Positions 24,124 through 32,333 of a DNA stretch of 42,325 bases are shown here, piece by piece. Numbering within the stretch: position 1 is the stretch's first letter; the number at the start of each line of letters is the position of its first letter. The translations under genes were made by a program, and so were the position numbers. Source of the DNA: Bdellovibrionales bacterium (GTDB lineage Bacteria; Bdellovibrionota; Bdellovibrionia; Bdellovibrionales; Bdellovibrionaceae); NCBI GenBank assembly GCA_018266295.1, contig JAFEAQ010000017.1:1-42325 (forward strand). The letters run 5' to 3'. Under the pieces are notes generated by a model. That model made no database searches and was not told the DNA's origin. It saw nothing but the letters and a program-made list of their open reading frames with translations.

Positions 24124-24849
24124 ATGATTTCCGTGCTTAAAAAGATGCCAAATTCATCAGGGGCGAAGAGGCTTATCCTGTTTCATCACGCCGGCGGCGG
24201 TGGCGGCCAGTACTTTCCGTCTTTAAAGCCGTTTACTAGCAAATATGAAATCTATTGCATGGATCTGCCCGGCCGCTTCCTGCGCCTGGATGAACCCCCG
24301 TTCACTTCGATGACAGAGCTATTGACTGCGATGAAAGAAAACATCCTCGCACTTCCGCCGCTGCCCACGTATTTCTTGGGTCATAGTTTCGGCGCGCTCG
24401 TCGCTTATGCTTTGGCGTGGGAACTTCAGGGGAACATCGATCTTCGCGGTCTGGGACTTTCGGCACTCCGCGGATCTTCTCCAGAAAGCCGCTTAGGTCA
24501 CGAACGCCTCAGCACCATGACGGATACAGATCTTGTAAATGAAATTGAAAAGTTTCAGGAGCTACCAGCGATTGTAAAACGTGAACCGACGTTTCTGACG
24601 ATGACCCTGCGGGCTCTTCGCAATGATTTCTCGGTGATGGCGAGTTTTCATAATCCGCATCGCCAGGAAAAGCTCGCGGTCCCGACTTTGGTTTTCGGCG
24701 GCACGGACGATCCGCAGGTCTCTTTACAGGGTTTGAGCGAATGGCAAAACCTCGTGGAGGCGAAAAAAAATCCCCTGCTCTTCACAGGGGATCATTTTTA
24801 TATCTTTTCTCAGATGCCCGGAGTCTTGGGCGAGTTGCTTAAGCTCTAA
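24124..24849 (+). CDS. Type II thioesterase-like hydrolase
   Basis: The product is 241 residues. The N-terminal LFHHAGGGGGQYFPSLKPF is characteristic of type II thioesterases of peptide or polyketide synthases (GrsT/TycF type). GHSFG gives nucleophile Ser88, GGTDDPQV the acid and GDHFYIF the catalytic His. These enzymes remove wrongly loaded acyl groups from carrier proteins. No synthase is in this window, so the enzyme acts on something elsewhere or has another role. TAGTAT (24105-24110) gives a short leader. The 3' end carries the terminator of the convergent gene and shares 4 nt with its stop. Confidence 0.85.
   Translation: MISVLKKMPNSSGAKRLILFHHAGGGGGQYFPSLKPFTSKYEIYCMDLPGRFLRLDEPPFTSMTELLTAMKENILALPPLPTYFLGHSFGALVAYALAWELQGNIDLRGLGLSALRGSSPESRLGHERLSTMTDTDLVNEIEKFQELPAIVKREPTFLTMTLRALRNDFSVMASFHNPHRQEKLAVPTLVFGGTDDPQVSLQGLSEWQNLVEAKKNPLLFTGDHFYIFSQMPGVLGELLKL
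24763..24792 (-). terminator. Terminator of the HEAT-repeat gene inside the thioesterase gene
   Basis: On the minus strand, ATCCCCTG (24792-24785) pairs with CAGGGGAT (24777-24770) around a 7-nt loop and runs into eight T residues. It lies 54-83 bp past the stop of the leftward gene at 24846, within the last 90 bp of the thioesterase coding region. Confidence 0.85.
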
Positions 24850-25577
24850 AGAGTGAGCTTTTCTTTACGAGCATAATCTTGCCAGAGCAAAACCATTTTC
24901 TCGCGCGTCGTTTTTGCATCACCGAGTTTAACACCCGTGAGCTTTTCCATTCCACCGACAGAGGCTGCTTGAACACGAGCGTCTTTATCGTTAAGGAATT
25001 TCGTGAAAAGTTTCAACTCGTGATCCGCCGGCTTTTGTGCCATGGCTTCAACGATTTGTGAACGGATCCAAAGACTTTCTTGATTGCGGAAGTTGTACTT
25101 TTGATTCATCTCTTCCCACAAAAGATCGCGCACTTCAGGACGAGGGCTCTTTTGCAAAACGTCGACCGCCGCCGAGCGAACCACGAGAGCTTTGTCTTTC
25201 AAAAGTTTCTTCGCCAGTTTTTGTGCTTCAGGATCATTCACTTCAGCCAGTGCCACTAAAGCGGCGTTACGCATGAACCATTGCTTGTGAACAGACGCTT
25301 TCAAAAGATCCGGCGTCGATTTTTCGCGACGGCCTTCAGCAGCCATCATCAAGGCGCGCCAACGAAGACGCATGCTTTGATCTTCGGCAAAGGCAACAGA
25401 GATAAACTCTTTGTACATATCTTCCGTCGTTGAAAGCAAAGCTTGGGTGCGGTTTTCTGGTGGAAGATTCAAGATCTCCATCACGCGGGGGCGCAGATTG
25501 TTTTTAGCGGGAATAGCCGCTTGCACACTCAACGTAGGAACGAGAGCCAAAGTCGCAGTCAGGATTAATTTTTTCAT
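24846..25577 (-). CDS. Exported HEAT-repeat protein
   Basis: The product is 243 residues from the ATG at 25577, with a signal peptide ending VQAA. Residues about 60-235 are repeated helical pairs: MRNAALVALAEV, VVRSAAVDVLQ, WIRSQIVEAMAQ and VQAASVGGMEKL, the HEAT/PBS-lyase repeat pattern. These form curved scaffolds for protein-protein binding in the periplasm. The gene begins one base after the stop of the membrane-anchored coiled-coil gene, so they are co-transcribed and the two products probably work together. A longer frame (to 25697) has no ribosome site. Confidence 0.8.
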   Translation of the reverse strand: MKKLILTATLALVPTLSVQAAIPAKNNLRPRVMEILNLPPENRTQALLSTTEDMYKEFISVAFAEDQSMRLRWRALMMAAEGRREKSTPDLLKASVHKQWFMRNAALVALAEVNDPEAQKLAKKLLKDKALVVRSAAVDVLQKSPRPEVRDLLWEEMNQKYNFRNQESLWIRSQIVEAMAQKPADHELKLFTKFLNDKDARVQAASVGGMEKLTGVKLGDAKTTREKMVLLWQDYARKEKLTL

Positions 25578-25578
25578 A

Positions 25579-26478
25579 CTAACTCTTTTTGTTGAAGTTT
25601 TCGAATTCAGCAAGAAGCTTTTCGTTTTCATCAGCTGGTGGAGCCGCAGGTGCAGGTTCAAGAGTGCCGGACTTCTGTCCTTCCACTGCAGCGGCAAATT
25701 CCGCCATCAGGGAGTCATCAATTGCGCCCGCTGCTTCTGTCGAAGCCGCCGGAGCCGGTTCTGCCGCCGGTGCCGTGGCTTCAGCAACAGGTGCAGCAGC
25801 AGCCGCTGGGGCTGCTGCTGGTGCCGCCGGAGCGGCTGGGGCTGCGGGAGCTGGCGGAGCGGCCGGAGCTCCACCACCGCCACGAACGGCCTCGAGCTCT
25901 TTTGTCAAACGCGCGTTTTCTTCTTTGAAGAATGAAAGATCCGCGATGTCTTCGCTGATAATTTCATACTCCGCTAAACGGGCTTCTAGTTCTTTGATTT
26001 TTGCTTCGTAATCAAGACGCTCTTTTTCAGCTAGGCCCGCTGCTGCAGAAGCTGCTGCTGCGATGTCTTGAGCGCTGGGTCCACCGGTACCGGCTTGGGC
26101 TGCTTTTGCTGCTGCCGCCGCTTTATCTTGTAGACCGACAATTTGTTTTTCTTTTTCTTCGAGAGCTTTTTTTAACTGAGCAAGCTCTTGAATCATTTCA
26201 ACCGGAGCTTCTCCGCCGGCACTGGCACCTGCGGCGCCCTCATGAATAGAACCCGCAGCTTTAATGCTGGCTTGCTGTTGTTCCAGGATTTTTTGTAAAG
26301 TCTTTTCGATTTTGACAGTGTCGGCACCGCCACCACCGCTGGTATCGAAAGTATCAACGCCTTTTGCACCAAAGAAAGTGCGATATGCGAGATAGATCGC
26401 CGAAATTAGGATCAATGCCACCAAAGTTTCAATGATGGCCGCGTTATAATGACTCCAAAATTCCAAAAATTTTTCCAT
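25579..26478 (-). CDS. Membrane-anchored Ala/Pro-rich coiled-coil protein
   Basis: The product is 299 residues from the ATG at 26478. One membrane helix (about 13-33) is followed by a Gly-rich stretch, coiled-coil segments with long Lys/Glu/Gln-rich heptads (about 60-190), and a strongly Ala/Pro-rich tail (about 200-255) ending in an acidic helix and LAEFENFNKKS. The domain order is that of bacterial cell-envelope scaffold or motility proteins, with no specific family recognised. Paired with the HEAT-repeat gene in one operon and divergent from dihydroorotase. A GTG 30 nt upstream is the other possible start. Confidence 0.75.
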   Translation of the reverse strand: MEKFLEFWSHYNAAIIETLVALILISAIYLAYRTFFGAKGVDTFDTSGGGGADTVKIEKTLQKILEQQQASIKAAGSIHEGAAGASAGGEAPVEMIQELAQLKKALEEKEKQIVGLQDKAAAAAKAAQAGTGGPSAQDIAAAASAAAGLAEKERLDYEAKIKELEARLAEYEIISEDIADLSFFKEENARLTKELEAVRGGGGAPAAPPAPAAPAAPAAPAAAPAAAAAPVAEATAPAAEPAPAASTEAAGAIDDSLMAEFAAAVEGQKSGTLEPAPAAPPADENEKLLAEFENFNKKS

Positions 26479-26598
26479 GCTTAGCTCATTCTCACCGCCT
26501 AGTTGCACAAGGTCAAGAAGCCTCGGTAAAACTCTCCTTCTTTCCGTCTAGACCAAAGAAGGGGCCTCGTGCTAGCGTGTTCTTCAAGCAGGTGATTT

Positions 26599-27948
26599 AT
26601 GTCGCAAACGCCGTTCGATTTAATACTCAAAAACGCCACTGTTCTTGTTCCAAACCCACATGGTTTAGGCCTTATCGAGGACAAACTCGACGTGGCGGTC
26701 GCGGACCGCAAGATCGCAAAAATTGCCCCGCAAATTAATGAGTCCGCAGCAAAAACCCTGGACCTTAAAGGCTTGCATTTGCTGCCCGGAGTGATCGACT
26801 CCCAAGTTCATTTTCGCGAACCGGGTTTGACTCATAAAGAAGACCTTGAAACAGGAACTCGCGGTGCCGTCCTTGGTGGAATAACAACAGTTTTTGAAAT
26901 GCCGAACACGGCCCCTTCAACTACGACTCAAGAAGCCTTTGAAGACAAACTCCATCGTGCCCAGAATCGCTGTCACTCTCACTATGCCTTTTTCATCGGC
27001 GCTTCGGCTGAAAACGCGAGCGAATTAGCAAAACTAGAAGTGCTTCCCCACTGCTCTGGCGTCAAAATCTTTATGGGAAGCTCCACCGGCAGCCTGCTCG
27101 TGGATAACGACGAGGCGCTTGAAAAAATCATGCGCTCCGGTCATCGCCGCGTGATTGTTCACTCGGAAGATGAAGCCCGCATGCGCGAGCGCCGTCACAT
27201 CGCTACGGATTCCCAGGACGTCCACATGCATCCCGTATGGCGCGATGCTGAGTCGGCTTTGATTTCAACCAAACGTCTGATAGGCCTTGCTCGCAAAACC
27301 GGCCGCAAAGTTCATGTTCTGCATGTTTCCACCGGCGATGAGATGGACTTCTTGCAAGACAAGAAAGATATCGCCACGGTCGAAGTTTTACCCCAGCATC
27401 TGACGCTGTTTGCTCCGGACTGCTATGATCGTTTGAAAAACTATGCTCAGCAGAATCCGCCGATTCGTGAAAAGCGCCATATGGACCGCATCTGGAAAGC
27501 GGTTCTCGACGGCACGGTGGATATTATCGGTTCGGATCATGCGCCACATACGCGCGAAGAAAAAGAACGCCCTTATCCGCAAAGTCCTTCGGGCATGCCG
27601 GGCGTGCAAACACTGCTACCGATTATGCTCAATCACGTGAACCAAGGTCGCTTGCCACTCACGCATTTTGTGCAACTTGTGACTGAAAATCCACGCCGCG
27701 TATTCGGCCTCAAAGACAAAGGCCGCATTGAAGTGGGCTGTGACGCCGACTTCACGGTTGTCGATATGAAAAAAGAGCGGGTGATTGAAAACAGCTGGAT
27801 CGCCAGCCGCTCCGGCTGGACTCCCTATGATGGAATGAAAGTTCAAGGCTGGCCGACGCACACGATTTTGCTCGGCGAAGTCGTGATGGAAAACGATTTC
27901 ATCGTTTCTCCGCATCGCGGTCAGGGAGCTTGGTTTGAGACCAACTAA
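26599..27948 (+). CDS. pyrC: Dihydroorotase, class I type
   Basis: The product is 449 residues and would interconvert carbamoyl-aspartate and dihydroorotate in pyrimidine synthesis. Amidohydrolase features: LPGVIDSQVHFREPG (67-76), TTVFEMPNT, KIFMGSSTG, a VHSEDE His, HVLHVST and the catalytic GSDHAPHT. The usual metal pair HxH near residue 69-71 is Q-V-H here; I recall a similar QVH in Bacteroidetes-type dihydroorotases, so activity may be intact. A related amidohydrolase such as allantoinase is the main alternative. AGGTGA precedes the ATG. The 3' end overlaps the YciB-like gene. Confidence 0.88.
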   Translation: MSQTPFDLILKNATVLVPNPHGLGLIEDKLDVAVADRKIAKIAPQINESAAKTLDLKGLHLLPGVIDSQVHFREPGLTHKEDLETGTRGAVLGGITTVFEMPNTAPSTTTQEAFEDKLHRAQNRCHSHYAFFIGASAENASELAKLEVLPHCSGVKIFMGSSTGSLLVDNDEALEKIMRSGHRRVIVHSEDEARMRERRHIATDSQDVHMHPVWRDAESALISTKRLIGLARKTGRKVHVLHVSTGDEMDFLQDKKDIATVEVLPQHLTLFAPDCYDRLKNYAQQNPPIREKRHMDRIWKAVLDGTVDIIGSDHAPHTREEKERPYPQSPSGMPGVQTLLPIMLNHVNQGRLPLTHFVQLVTENPRRVFGLKDKGRIEVGCDADFTVVDMKKERVIENSWIASRSGWTPYDGMKVQGWPTHTILLGEVVMENDFIVSPHRGQGAWFETN

Positions 27949-28513
27949 CGGCCGACAAGCGGCGCTGTCCTTCTTTTTCGGCGGGCTTCTTCCCGTCATT
28001 GCCTTTACTGTGATCGAAGAAAAGTACGGCGTGATCGCGGGTCTTATCGCCGGCATGGTGTTTGGTTTTGGCGAAATTCTTTTTGAACTCATTCGTCACC
28101 GCAAAGTCGCGACGATGACTTGGATCGGAAATGGTTTATTGCTCGTCCTCGGTGGGATCTCGCTGATTTCCAGCGAAGGACTGTGGTTTAAACTTCAGCC
28201 CGCCATCATGGAGGGTGCTTTTGCGATCGCCATGTGGGGCTCGTACCTTATTAAAAAGCCGCTGCTAGTTTTCCTCGCTGAAAAACAAGGTCAACAGCTG
28301 CCGGAGCCGATTAAGAAAAAACTTGGTGGCGTGACTCTTCGGACCGGGTTTTTCTTTGCGATTCATACTGGCCTCGCCATTTGGGCAGCTCTGGAGTGGA
28401 CGACAACAAACTGGGCCTTGTTAAAGGGCATTGGTCTCACCGTCAGTTTTATCGTTTATTTGGGGGCCGAGGTCTTTTATCTGCGCCGATCTGCAGTTAA
28501 CATGAAGGAATGA
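27935..28513 (+). CDS. YciB/IspZ-like inner-membrane protein
   Basis: The product is 192 residues with about five hydrophobic helices. GGLLPVIAFTVIEEKYG, WIGNGLLLVLGGISLI and LWFKLQPAIMEGAFAIAMWGS match the septation protein A/YciB pattern (the family is tied to envelope and division). The start is TTG at 27935, with GGGAG 6 bp upstream, and overlaps the dihydroorotase end by 14 bp; no later ATG keeps the N-terminal helix intact. Its stop overlaps the next start (ATGA). Confidence 0.75.
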   Translation: MRPTNGRQAALSFFFGGLLPVIAFTVIEEKYGVIAGLIAGMVFGFGEILFELIRHRKVATMTWIGNGLLLVLGGISLISSEGLWFKLQPAIMEGAFAIAMWGSYLIKKPLLVFLAEKQGQQLPEPIKKKLGGVTLRTGFFFAIHTGLAIWAALEWTTTNWALLKGIGLTVSFIVYLGAEVFYLRRSAVNMKE

Positions 28514-29340
28514 AGAAGCTTCTCGCTATAATTTTGTGTTTCTCTGCGACCGTTAGCTGTAGCAAACTCGATGTCGCCGTTTCGTGGGCTGATACCTATA
28601 TCGTTTCGCAAGTGGATGACTATTTTGATATTAAGTCTACGCAAAGAAAAGATCTCAAAGAATCACTGAAGAAAGACATTGAGAAGATCCGCAAAGAACA
28701 ATTTCCTCTGTGGGCGGCAGAACTCCGTCGCTTCGAAAAAGATGTTCGTGACGATACTCTTAATGAAGCGTCCTTCCACGACTATTTTGATAAAACTCTG
28801 GATACCAGTAAAAAGATTCAGCCGTACTTCGCCGACACCGCCGTTAAGTTTATTTCAACGACGACACCGGCTCAGCTAGAACATTTTGAACGCACCCTGC
28901 GAAAAAATAACGTAGAGGATGAAAAGAAGATTCAAAACGGCAAGAAGACCCGTAATGAAACCCGTAAGAAATATCTTCGTTGGGTGGAAATGTGGATTGA
29001 TTCTCTGTCGAAAGACCAAGACCAGCTTTTGAACCAACATTTGGATGAAAACCCTTTCCCCGCATTAGCACTAGTAAAAAATAAAAACTACGTCCTTGAG
29101 AAGTTTCATGAAGCCCGAAAGTCTCCCGAGAGCCTTAAAAACTTCGTCCGCAACTACTACCATAACAAGTATCAGTACGCAGACCCTGACTATCAGAAGG
29201 CTTTGGTGAGCTATCAAGCCGGGCTTGAAAAATTCATTTACAGCCTTATCAAGTCCATGAACGAAAAACAGAAGAAGCTTCTCAGTGAAAGTCTCACGGA
29301 AAAAGCCTCTTCTTTGGAGCGCCTCGCTGCTAAGGACTAG
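28510..29340 (+). CDS. DUF6279-like lipoprotein
   Basis: The product is 276 residues. The signal ends SATVSC, giving a lipidated Cys 17. The mature protein is helical and charged; the start (WADTYIVSQVDDYFDIKSTQ, with Q and LKESLKKD following) resembles DUF6279, a family of lipoproteins of unknown function. It overlaps the YciB-like stop by 4 bp (ATGA), so it is made in the same operon as dihydroorotase and YciB. It is probably periplasmic and membrane-attached. Confidence 0.75.
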   Translation: MKKLLAIILCFSATVSCSKLDVAVSWADTYIVSQVDDYFDIKSTQRKDLKESLKKDIEKIRKEQFPLWAAELRRFEKDVRDDTLNEASFHDYFDKTLDTSKKIQPYFADTAVKFISTTTPAQLEHFERTLRKNNVEDEKKIQNGKKTRNETRKKYLRWVEMWIDSLSKDQDQLLNQHLDENPFPALALVKNKNYVLEKFHEARKSPESLKNFVRNYYHNKYQYADPDYQKALVSYQAGLEKFIYSLIKSMNEKQKKLLSESLTEKASSLERLAAKD

Positions 29341-29374
29341 AAAGCAGCAAGACTCCAAATTTAAATTTTAAAAA

Positions 29375-29983
29375 CTACGGACCGCATCTTCTCCACTGAA
29401 GGTGGTACACCAAACCTGATGTCAAATCGGCAGAGTCGACCGTGATCATAGTTTGTTGCTGTTGGCGGTTTGTTTGCGCCATGATCGAGCTGTTCACGCG
29501 AAGATTCACGCTAGCTCCGCACGGAGTCCAAACCATAGTTTGCGCCACGAGACCATCAGACAAAGTATAGTTGTCATTAGTAGGACCAGAGTACACACGG
29601 GCAAAGCGAGGACCGCGAGATCCTGCCCAAAAGTACTCAGTATCCATACGAGTGTAAGCACCCGCCGCTGGAATCAAGTTGAAGCCGCGATAATCCACTT
29701 GGAAAATGGAAACGCTGTAACCATTAGGGACTTGAACCGGAATCGAGATGTTGCACGATTTGCGATCCACTGTTCTTCCCGTTGTCGAACCCGCTTCCGC
29801 CAAGTACGAATCGAAAAGAATACTGAGCGCCGTCTCATCCGGACTCAAGGTGACGCTCGCACTTCCGGCAGGACACCCTGTGCCTCCGTAAGCAGGCTGA
29901 CCGAGTTTAAGGCCAGTTTGCGCCTGAGCTGTTAGACTCCCCGCAACAAGTAGCACGGAAAGAACAGACGATAGTAGCTTCAT
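29375..29983 (-). CDS. Exported protein, unknown
   Basis: The product is 202 residues from the ATG at 29983, with AGGGGGA upstream. The signal peptide ends AQAQ. The mature domain is beta-rich, with several Tyr and Gly residues and motifs such as AYGGTGCPAGSASV, a pair of cysteines and a Val-rich C-terminal stretch ending YHLQWRRCGP. This looks like a small adhesin-like or structural exported domain; no family recognised. It faces the lipoprotein gene tail to tail with no visible terminator. Confidence 0.75.
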   Translation of the reverse strand: MKLLSSVLSVLLVAGSLTAQAQTGLKLGQPAYGGTGCPAGSASVTLSPDETALSILFDSYLAEAGSTTGRTVDRKSCNISIPVQVPNGYSVSIFQVDYRGFNLIPAAGAYTRMDTEYFWAGSRGPRFARVYSGPTNDNYTLSDGLVAQTMVWTPCGASVNLRVNSSIMAQTNRQQQQTMITVDSADLTSGLVYHLQWRRCGP

Positions 29984-30134
29984 AAAAATCCCCCTTTTGG
30001 TGTTAATGGTGGTTTCATTTTGCAGAAACATCACTCACGCAGAAACACTAAAGCAAAGCACGGGCCAAGTGTTTTGGAGACTGAACGAAACTGGTGCGTT
30101 TTGGTTTTTCGGTGTCGGATTGTCCGGAGATTTT

Positions 30135-32333
30135 TTATTTCACTAAGAAGGGAACAGGACGAAGTGTTTCGGTGCTACCATCTTCGCGAATGAGTTGCGC
30201 TGAGAGTTTTTGAGTGCCACGTGAGATCGGCCACATTAAATTCTTGTTTGTAGTTTCACCTAAGTACTTTTCATTCATCCACCAGCGCACGCGGTCTTTC
30301 GCGCCGGCGTTTTCAACTTTAAGCTCTAGTGCCTGCGCGTTGGCTGGTAAGCGCGGATCCCAGGCAAGCTCCACATGCGGGAGCGGGAATGAAATGCGCG
30401 CCTCCGTATGCACCGTTCCTACCGCCGAATTTGCTACCGAGCCCACGGTGTTTTTTAGCTCTGTGCCGGGGATGAAATATTCGGTGTAAGATTGGCACTC
30501 ATTCGCGGTCTTTAATGTCACCATCTCACCTTGTTTGCAGATCTCTTGCGCGATGAGGTTTTCATTCAATGCCAGCGGTTTGGTCGCCGGCATTTCTTGA
30601 TTGAGATAATTAAACACCGATCTTAAGAGCAAAGCGGGACCACGCGCACCGGTGTTCCCCTCTGTCGGACGACGATCCAAATCGCCCATCCACACGCCGA
30701 CCACATAGCGGCCGTTAAATCCGACAGCCCAGGCATCACGATAATCGGTGGCGGTTCCGGTTTTCACTGAAGTTGGTGCCGGAAAGTTCAGAATCGAAGT
30801 GGCACCGAATTCCATCAAACGTGCTTTCGGATCAGCTAAGATATTGCTTACCAAACTTGCCGCCATTGGTTCCAAGATGGGTTCTGTGGTGCGAGTCGGC
30901 TCCATCTTAAACCAGCGAAGCGGACGCACGCGTCCTTCGTTGGCAAACAAAGTATAAGCTTGCACCAGATCCAATAACGTCACTTCACTGCTTCCGAGGG
31001 CTAACCCCTCGCCATAAAAATCAGCGTTCTCGCGCAAGGTTGAAAACTGCGCGCGTTTCATAAATTCTAGCAACGCTTCCGGTGTCACGAACTTGACGGT
31101 CTTAATCGCCGGAGTGTTCAGAGAATTCCCGAGAGCTTCACGGATGGTCACCGGGCCATAGTATTCTCGGCTGTAATTACGAATGGCGTGCACTCCGCGG
31201 CCAACAGCAGTTACTAGCGGCTCATCAATAATCACTGTCGCCGGTGTCCATCCCTTTTGAAAAGCCAGACCATATAAGAACGGTTTTAGTGTTGAACCCG
31301 GCTGGCGCGGAACAAGAACCGTATTGTAGCTCGTGCCGCCTGAAACGGACCATGCAAGCACTTCCCCCGTCTGATGATCCGCCACCAACAGAGCGCCGTG
31401 ATTCACGTTCTTCTTTTTAAGGTTTTCAATTTCATGATCTAAAAGATTCTGCGAAAAATTCTGCAGGCCACCGTCGATCGTGGTTTCAATAATGCCCGCG
31501 GTTACTCCGTGGCTCTTTCCCCACTCTTGAAACGACTTCCGTGCAAAATCAGAAAAGGCACTGGCATTGATTTCAACCTGCGACATCCGCGACAGATCAA
31601 AGCCACTTAGTTTTGCCACATGAATCGACTCTTCACTCGCAAGATCAATCCCCATGTCTTTTGCGAGCCACTCGATCCGCTTAATCAGTCTTTCAGGGTA
31701 AAGTTTCGGATCAAACGACGACGGCGCACGAACCAGCACGGCAAGGCTCAGCATCTCGGCGTGGTTCAGAGTCCCGATGTCGCGGCCGAAATAATATCTT
31801 GAAGCCTGATTCACTCCGCGGCGTTTGCCACTGTAAGGAACTTGATTCAGATAAAATTCGAGGATCGTGACTTTATCCCAGCGTGCCTCAAGCGCGTACG
31901 CTTCCCAAGTTTCAATCCAACGTGACCAGAACGTGCGCGGTCGAGGTGTCAGCATTCTGACAACTTGTTCAGTAATCGTACTTGCGCCCCGATGAATCTG
32001 CCGGTCCCGAAGAGCCGCATAAAGTGCGCTCGCCCGCCCCTGCCAATCAACACCCATATGAGTGTAAAACTTGCGATCTTCCGAAGTCAGAAACGCTTTG
32101 ACGAGAAACTCCGGCACCGCCGAAATAGCGACTTGATCGAACTCGTTCCAGCGATTGTCGTAGGTATCAACGAGGCGATCGCCGCGACGATCGACAATCA
32201 ACTGACGCTGAACTTGGCCTGAAACCTCAAACGAGTTCTTCGGCGGCAAGCGGAAGTCATAGATCGTCTTTCCCATGACAGCTGTCACAAGAAAAACGAA
32301 TCCAAGAATCATCCCGCGCACCACTTTATACAC
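30135..32333 (-). CDS. pbpC: Penicillin-binding protein 1C
   Basis: The product is 732 residues, near the usual length of PBP1C. One N-terminal membrane helix is followed by the GT51 transglycosylase domain with TSEDRKFY (catalytic Glu85) and GASTITEQVVR, then the transpeptidase domain with GSTLKPF (Ser347, Lys350) and VKTGTATDYRDAW, and a C-terminal beta-rich domain of the BiPBP_C type (about 640-732). It polymerises and crosslinks peptidoglycan. The start is GTG, sharing its G with the TAG stop of the alpha-2-macroglobulin gene upstream (TAGTG), so translation is coupled. Confidence 0.93.
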   Translation of the reverse strand: MYKVVRGMILGFVFLVTAVMGKTIYDFRLPPKNSFEVSGQVQRQLIVDRRGDRLVDTYDNRWNEFDQVAISAVPEFLVKAFLTSEDRKFYTHMGVDWQGRASALYAALRDRQIHRGASTITEQVVRMLTPRPRTFWSRWIETWEAYALEARWDKVTILEFYLNQVPYSGKRRGVNQASRYYFGRDIGTLNHAEMLSLAVLVRAPSSFDPKLYPERLIKRIEWLAKDMGIDLASEESIHVAKLSGFDLSRMSQVEINASAFSDFARKSFQEWGKSHGVTAGIIETTIDGGLQNFSQNLLDHEIENLKKKNVNHGALLVADHQTGEVLAWSVSGGTSYNTVLVPRQPGSTLKPFLYGLAFQKGWTPATVIIDEPLVTAVGRGVHAIRNYSREYYGPVTIREALGNSLNTPAIKTVKFVTPEALLEFMKRAQFSTLRENADFYGEGLALGSSEVTLLDLVQAYTLFANEGRVRPLRWFKMEPTRTTEPILEPMAASLVSNILADPKARLMEFGATSILNFPAPTSVKTGTATDYRDAWAVGFNGRYVVGVWMGDLDRRPTEGNTGARGPALLLRSVFNYLNQEMPATKPLALNENLIAQEICKQGEMVTLKTANECQSYTEYFIPGTELKNTVGSVANSAVGTVHTEARISFPLPHVELAWDPRLPANAQALELKVENAGAKDRVRWWMNEKYLGETTNKNLMWPISRGTQKLSAQLIREDGSTETLRPVPFLVK

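Noticed and set aside
25589-26011. Ala/Gly-rich plus-strand frames across the coiled-coil gene
   Set aside because: They arise from the Ala/Pro-rich coding on the other strand.
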